From NCBI GenBank assembly GCA_934511465.1, contig CAKSWG010000040.1, forward strand, positions 1 through 14,652: a stretch of DNA of 14,652 nucleotides. The letters run 5' to 3'. The notes under the pieces are model-generated. The model was not told the origin of the DNA and searched no databases. It saw only the letters and a program-made list of their open reading frames with translations. This stretch comes from an uncultured Faecalibacterium sp. (GTDB taxonomy: Bacteria > Bacillota > Clostridia > Oscillospirales > Ruminococcaceae). This document shows positions 13,294 through 14,652 of the stretch, piece after piece; position 1 is the first letter of the stretch; every line of letters starts with the position of its first letter. The translations under genes and the position numbers were made by a program.

Positions 13294-14377
13294 GCTGCTT
13301 TTCCTTTCTTTCCAGAGCCAGTGCGATCAGCCGGTCGATGAGGGCCGGCACCGGCAGGCCCTCGTGCTCCATCAGTTTGGGGTACATGCTGATGGCAGTA
13401 AAGCCGGGGAAGGTGTTGATCTCGTTGATCAGCACGCGGCCGGTGCCCTTTTCCACAAAGAAATCGCAGCGGGCAAGGCCCTCACAGTTCAGGGCCGTGT
13501 AGGCCATGGCGGCGTAGGTCTTGACCTCATCCAGCTTTGCTTCCGGCAGATGGGCCGGGATCACGGTTTGGCTGACGCCGTTCTTGTATTTATCATCGTA
13601 GGTGTAAAACTCGGCACCGGCAAGGATCTCGCCCGGGCGGGTGGCCACGGCGGGGTCGGAGCCGATCACGGCACACTCCACTTCCTGACCGTCCACAAAG
13701 GCTTCAAACACCACCTTGCGGTCGTTTTCCAGTGCAAGGTCGATGGCCTTTTTCAGTTCCTCGCGGCTGTTCACTTTGGAGATGCCCACACTGGAACCGG
13801 CGTTGGCGGGTTTCACGAACACCGGCCAGCCCAGCTTTTGTTCCACGCCCTCGCACACACCGTCGAGATCGGACTCGATCTCCCAGCGGTTCGCGGCAAG
13901 CCACTTGGTGTGGGGCACACCGTTTGCTTCAAACAGAGCGTTAGCCACTGCCTTATCCATGCACACGGCGCTTGCCAGCACGCCGCAGCCCACATAGGGG
14001 ATACCGGCCAGCTCCAGCAGGCCCTGCACGGTGCCGTCCTCGCCCCACAGGCCGTGCAGCACCGGGATCACAACGTCCACATGCACCTTTTCCACATGGC
14101 CTTCCGGGGTAAACAGGATCATGCCGTGGTCGGCACGGTCCGGGCTGATGACGCAGGCCATGTTGCCGGCCAGCTCTTCCCAGCTGCCGTCGGCCATCTG
14201 GGCGGCGCTGGCCTCGGTGTACAGCCAGCGGCCCTCCTTGGTGATGCCTACAGTGAGCACCTCGTATTTTTCACGGTCGATGTTGTTGACAAAGTTGCCC
14301 ACCGAAACACGGCTGACCTCGTGCTCGCTGGACATGCCGCCGAACAGCAGCACGACGCACATTTTTTCAGACTGCAT
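13286..14377 (-). CDS. ddl: D-alanine--D-alanine ligase
   Basis: A 363-residue ATP-grasp ligase that makes D-Ala-D-Ala for the peptidoglycan pentapeptide. Seen: VVLLFGGMSSEHEVSRVS (8-25, with the substrate-binding Glu 19), HGLWGEDGTVQGLLELAGIP (108-127), YVGCGVLASAVCMDK (128-142), ATP-grasp VFVKPANAGSSVGISK (186-201), omega-loop FYTYDDKYKNG (257-267) and metal-binding INEINTFPGFT (317-327). The Tyr in the omega-loop region fits D-Ala-D-Ala rather than D-Ala-D-lactate specificity, so no vancomycin resistance is implied. The ATG at 14377 has AGGAGAGAGATC in front and starts just before the first strand; the 26 further codons upstream have no binding site. It is the first gene of the probable ddl-murI-DUF1934-argS operon, with a consensus promoter 70 bases upstream. 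Confidence 0.96.
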   Translation of the reverse strand: MQSEKMCVVLLFGGMSSEHEVSRVSVGNFVNNIDREKYEVLTVGITKEGRWLYTEASAAQMADGSWEELAGNMACVISPDRADHGMILFTPEGHVEKVHVDVVIPVLHGLWGEDGTVQGLLELAGIPYVGCGVLASAVCMDKAVANALFEANGVPHTKWLAANRWEIESDLDGVCEGVEQKLGWPVFVKPANAGSSVGISKVNSREELKKAIDLALENDRKVVFEAFVDGQEVECAVIGSDPAVATRPGEILAGAEFYTYDDKYKNGVSQTVIPAHLPEAKLDEVKTYAAMAYTALNCEGLARCDFFVEKGTGRVLINEINTFPGFTAISMYPKLMEHEGLPVPALIDRLIALALERKEKQHG

Positions 14378-14446
14378 GATCTCTCTCCTATTTACAAAGC
14401 CCCAGAACAGGGCGGGTTTCAACCGGTAAAAATGCCGTTCCGATTT

Positions 14447-14475
14447 ATTATACAATATCTACGCGCGCGATGCAA
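14447..14475 (-). promoter_or_regulatory. Promoter of the ddl-murI-DUF1934-argS operon
   Basis: TTGCAT (14475-14470), 17-base spacer and a perfect TATAAT (14452-14447) on the - strand. Transcription should start near 14440, giving a leader of about 63 bases before the ddl ATG. I see no attenuator in that leader. Confidence 0.85.
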
Positions 14476-14552
14476 GCAGAATGCAGAAAACCGCGCTGCC
14501 GTGCAAAAGAGTTATTTTATAAAAAAACTTTCCAAAAATCGCAAATTTCCGC

Positions 14553-14581
14553 TTGACGGATGGAAAACAGCGTGATACAAT
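14553..14581 (+). promoter_or_regulatory. Extended -10 promoter reading out of the window to the right
   Basis: TTGACG (14553-14558), 17-base spacer and TACAAT (14576-14581), with TG one base before the -10 (extended -10). Transcription should start near 14588. It is divergent from the ddl promoter, about 100 bases away, and drives a gene or RNA that lies beyond 14652. Confidence 0.8.
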
Positions 14582-14587
14582 GATATC

Positions 14588-14652
14588 ACCTCTTTTGCGG
14601 GGTTATTAAGTGCGCCTGTTTTACAGGTACCACCCGCAACCCGAGGGAGGTT
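14588..14652 (+). ncRNA. Structured 5' leader or small RNA of unknown identity, cut by the window end
   Basis: Right after the + strand promoter the sequence folds into one composite stem: TTGCGG (14595-14600) with CCGCAA (14634-14639), GTG (14610-14612) with CAC (14631-14633), and CCTGT (14615-14619) with ACAGG (14623-14627) around TTT. A nine-base bulge (GGTTATTAA) and a CG/TAC internal loop interrupt it. GAGGGAGG follows at 14643-14650 and could be a ribosome binding site for a gene just outside. I do not recognise a known riboswitch or RNA class. Confidence 0.5.

Noticed and set aside
13199..14575. 458-codon open frame on the + strand opposite ddl
   Set aside because: Antisense shadow of ddl, which shows complete Ddl motifs; the shadow product has no recognisable domain.
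14588..14652. T-box-like string GGGTGGTACC on the - strand, upstream of ddl
   Set aside because: The bases around it do not form a proper antiterminator (only a three-pair helix after the ACC), no terminator with U-tract follows, and the ddl operon has its own good promoter further downstream. A + strand promoter reads into the same bases, so the match is more likely chance or the complement of another structure.
1..14652. Defence island, prophage, CRISPR array or toxin-antitoxin pair
   Set aside because: Every sizeable gene belongs to a housekeeping, transport or cell-wall family, no direct-repeat array with spacers is visible, and no transposase, integrase or nuclease-effector domain is present.

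Overview
The window looks like a low-complexity-of-mobile-DNA chromosomal segment of a GC-rich Gram-positive anaerobe of the class Clostridia, most like Faecalibacterium or a close Oscillospiraceae relative. The grounds are strong AGGAGG-type ribosome binding sites, a T-box riboswitch, the DUF1934-argS gene pair known from Firmicutes, a TrpX-type transporter, GC-rich codon use that leaves long open frames on the wrong strand, and short hairpin repeats between genes. The genus is an inference.

Left part (1-1890, + strand): the 3' part of an EamA/DMT permease gene overlaps a TatD-family metallohydrolase gene by 4 bases. A lone 77-residue protein of unknown function follows, and a strong bidirectional terminator closes the block.

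Transporter block (1921-5650, - strand): a consensus promoter drives a T-box leader with a UGG (tryptophan) specifier, a fully pairable antiterminator and an intrinsic terminator. Next come a lipoprotein substrate-binding protein, a permease and an ATPase of the COG2984/COG4120/COG1101 type. The leader predicts that this is a tryptophan importer (trpXYZ-like) switched on when uncharged tRNA-Trp accumulates. A 465-base gap full of hairpins separates the binding-protein gene from the permease gene.

Middle (5705-9902): a large YfhO-family membrane protein (-) is divergent from a YfbR-like 5'-deoxynucleotidase (+), which has its own consensus promoter. A DusB-like tRNA-dihydrouridine synthase (-) converges on the latter.

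Right part (9928-14475, - strand): a consensus promoter reads ddl, murI, a DUF1934 gene and argS as one probable operon. It joins peptidoglycan precursor supply (D-Ala-D-Ala and D-Glu) to arginyl-tRNA synthesis, and ends at a strong hairpin just before dus. A 141-base element with inverted ends lies between argS and that hairpin, and is built from the same hairpin module as the gap in the transporter block. At the right edge an extended -10 promoter on the + strand starts a structured leader that runs out of the window.

I see no phage, insertion sequence with transposase, CRISPR array, toxin-antitoxin or defence system. The most unusual material is non-coding: the T-box with two consecutive terminator-like hairpins, the modular hairpin repeats placed directly after stop codons, and the unidentified leader at the right edge.
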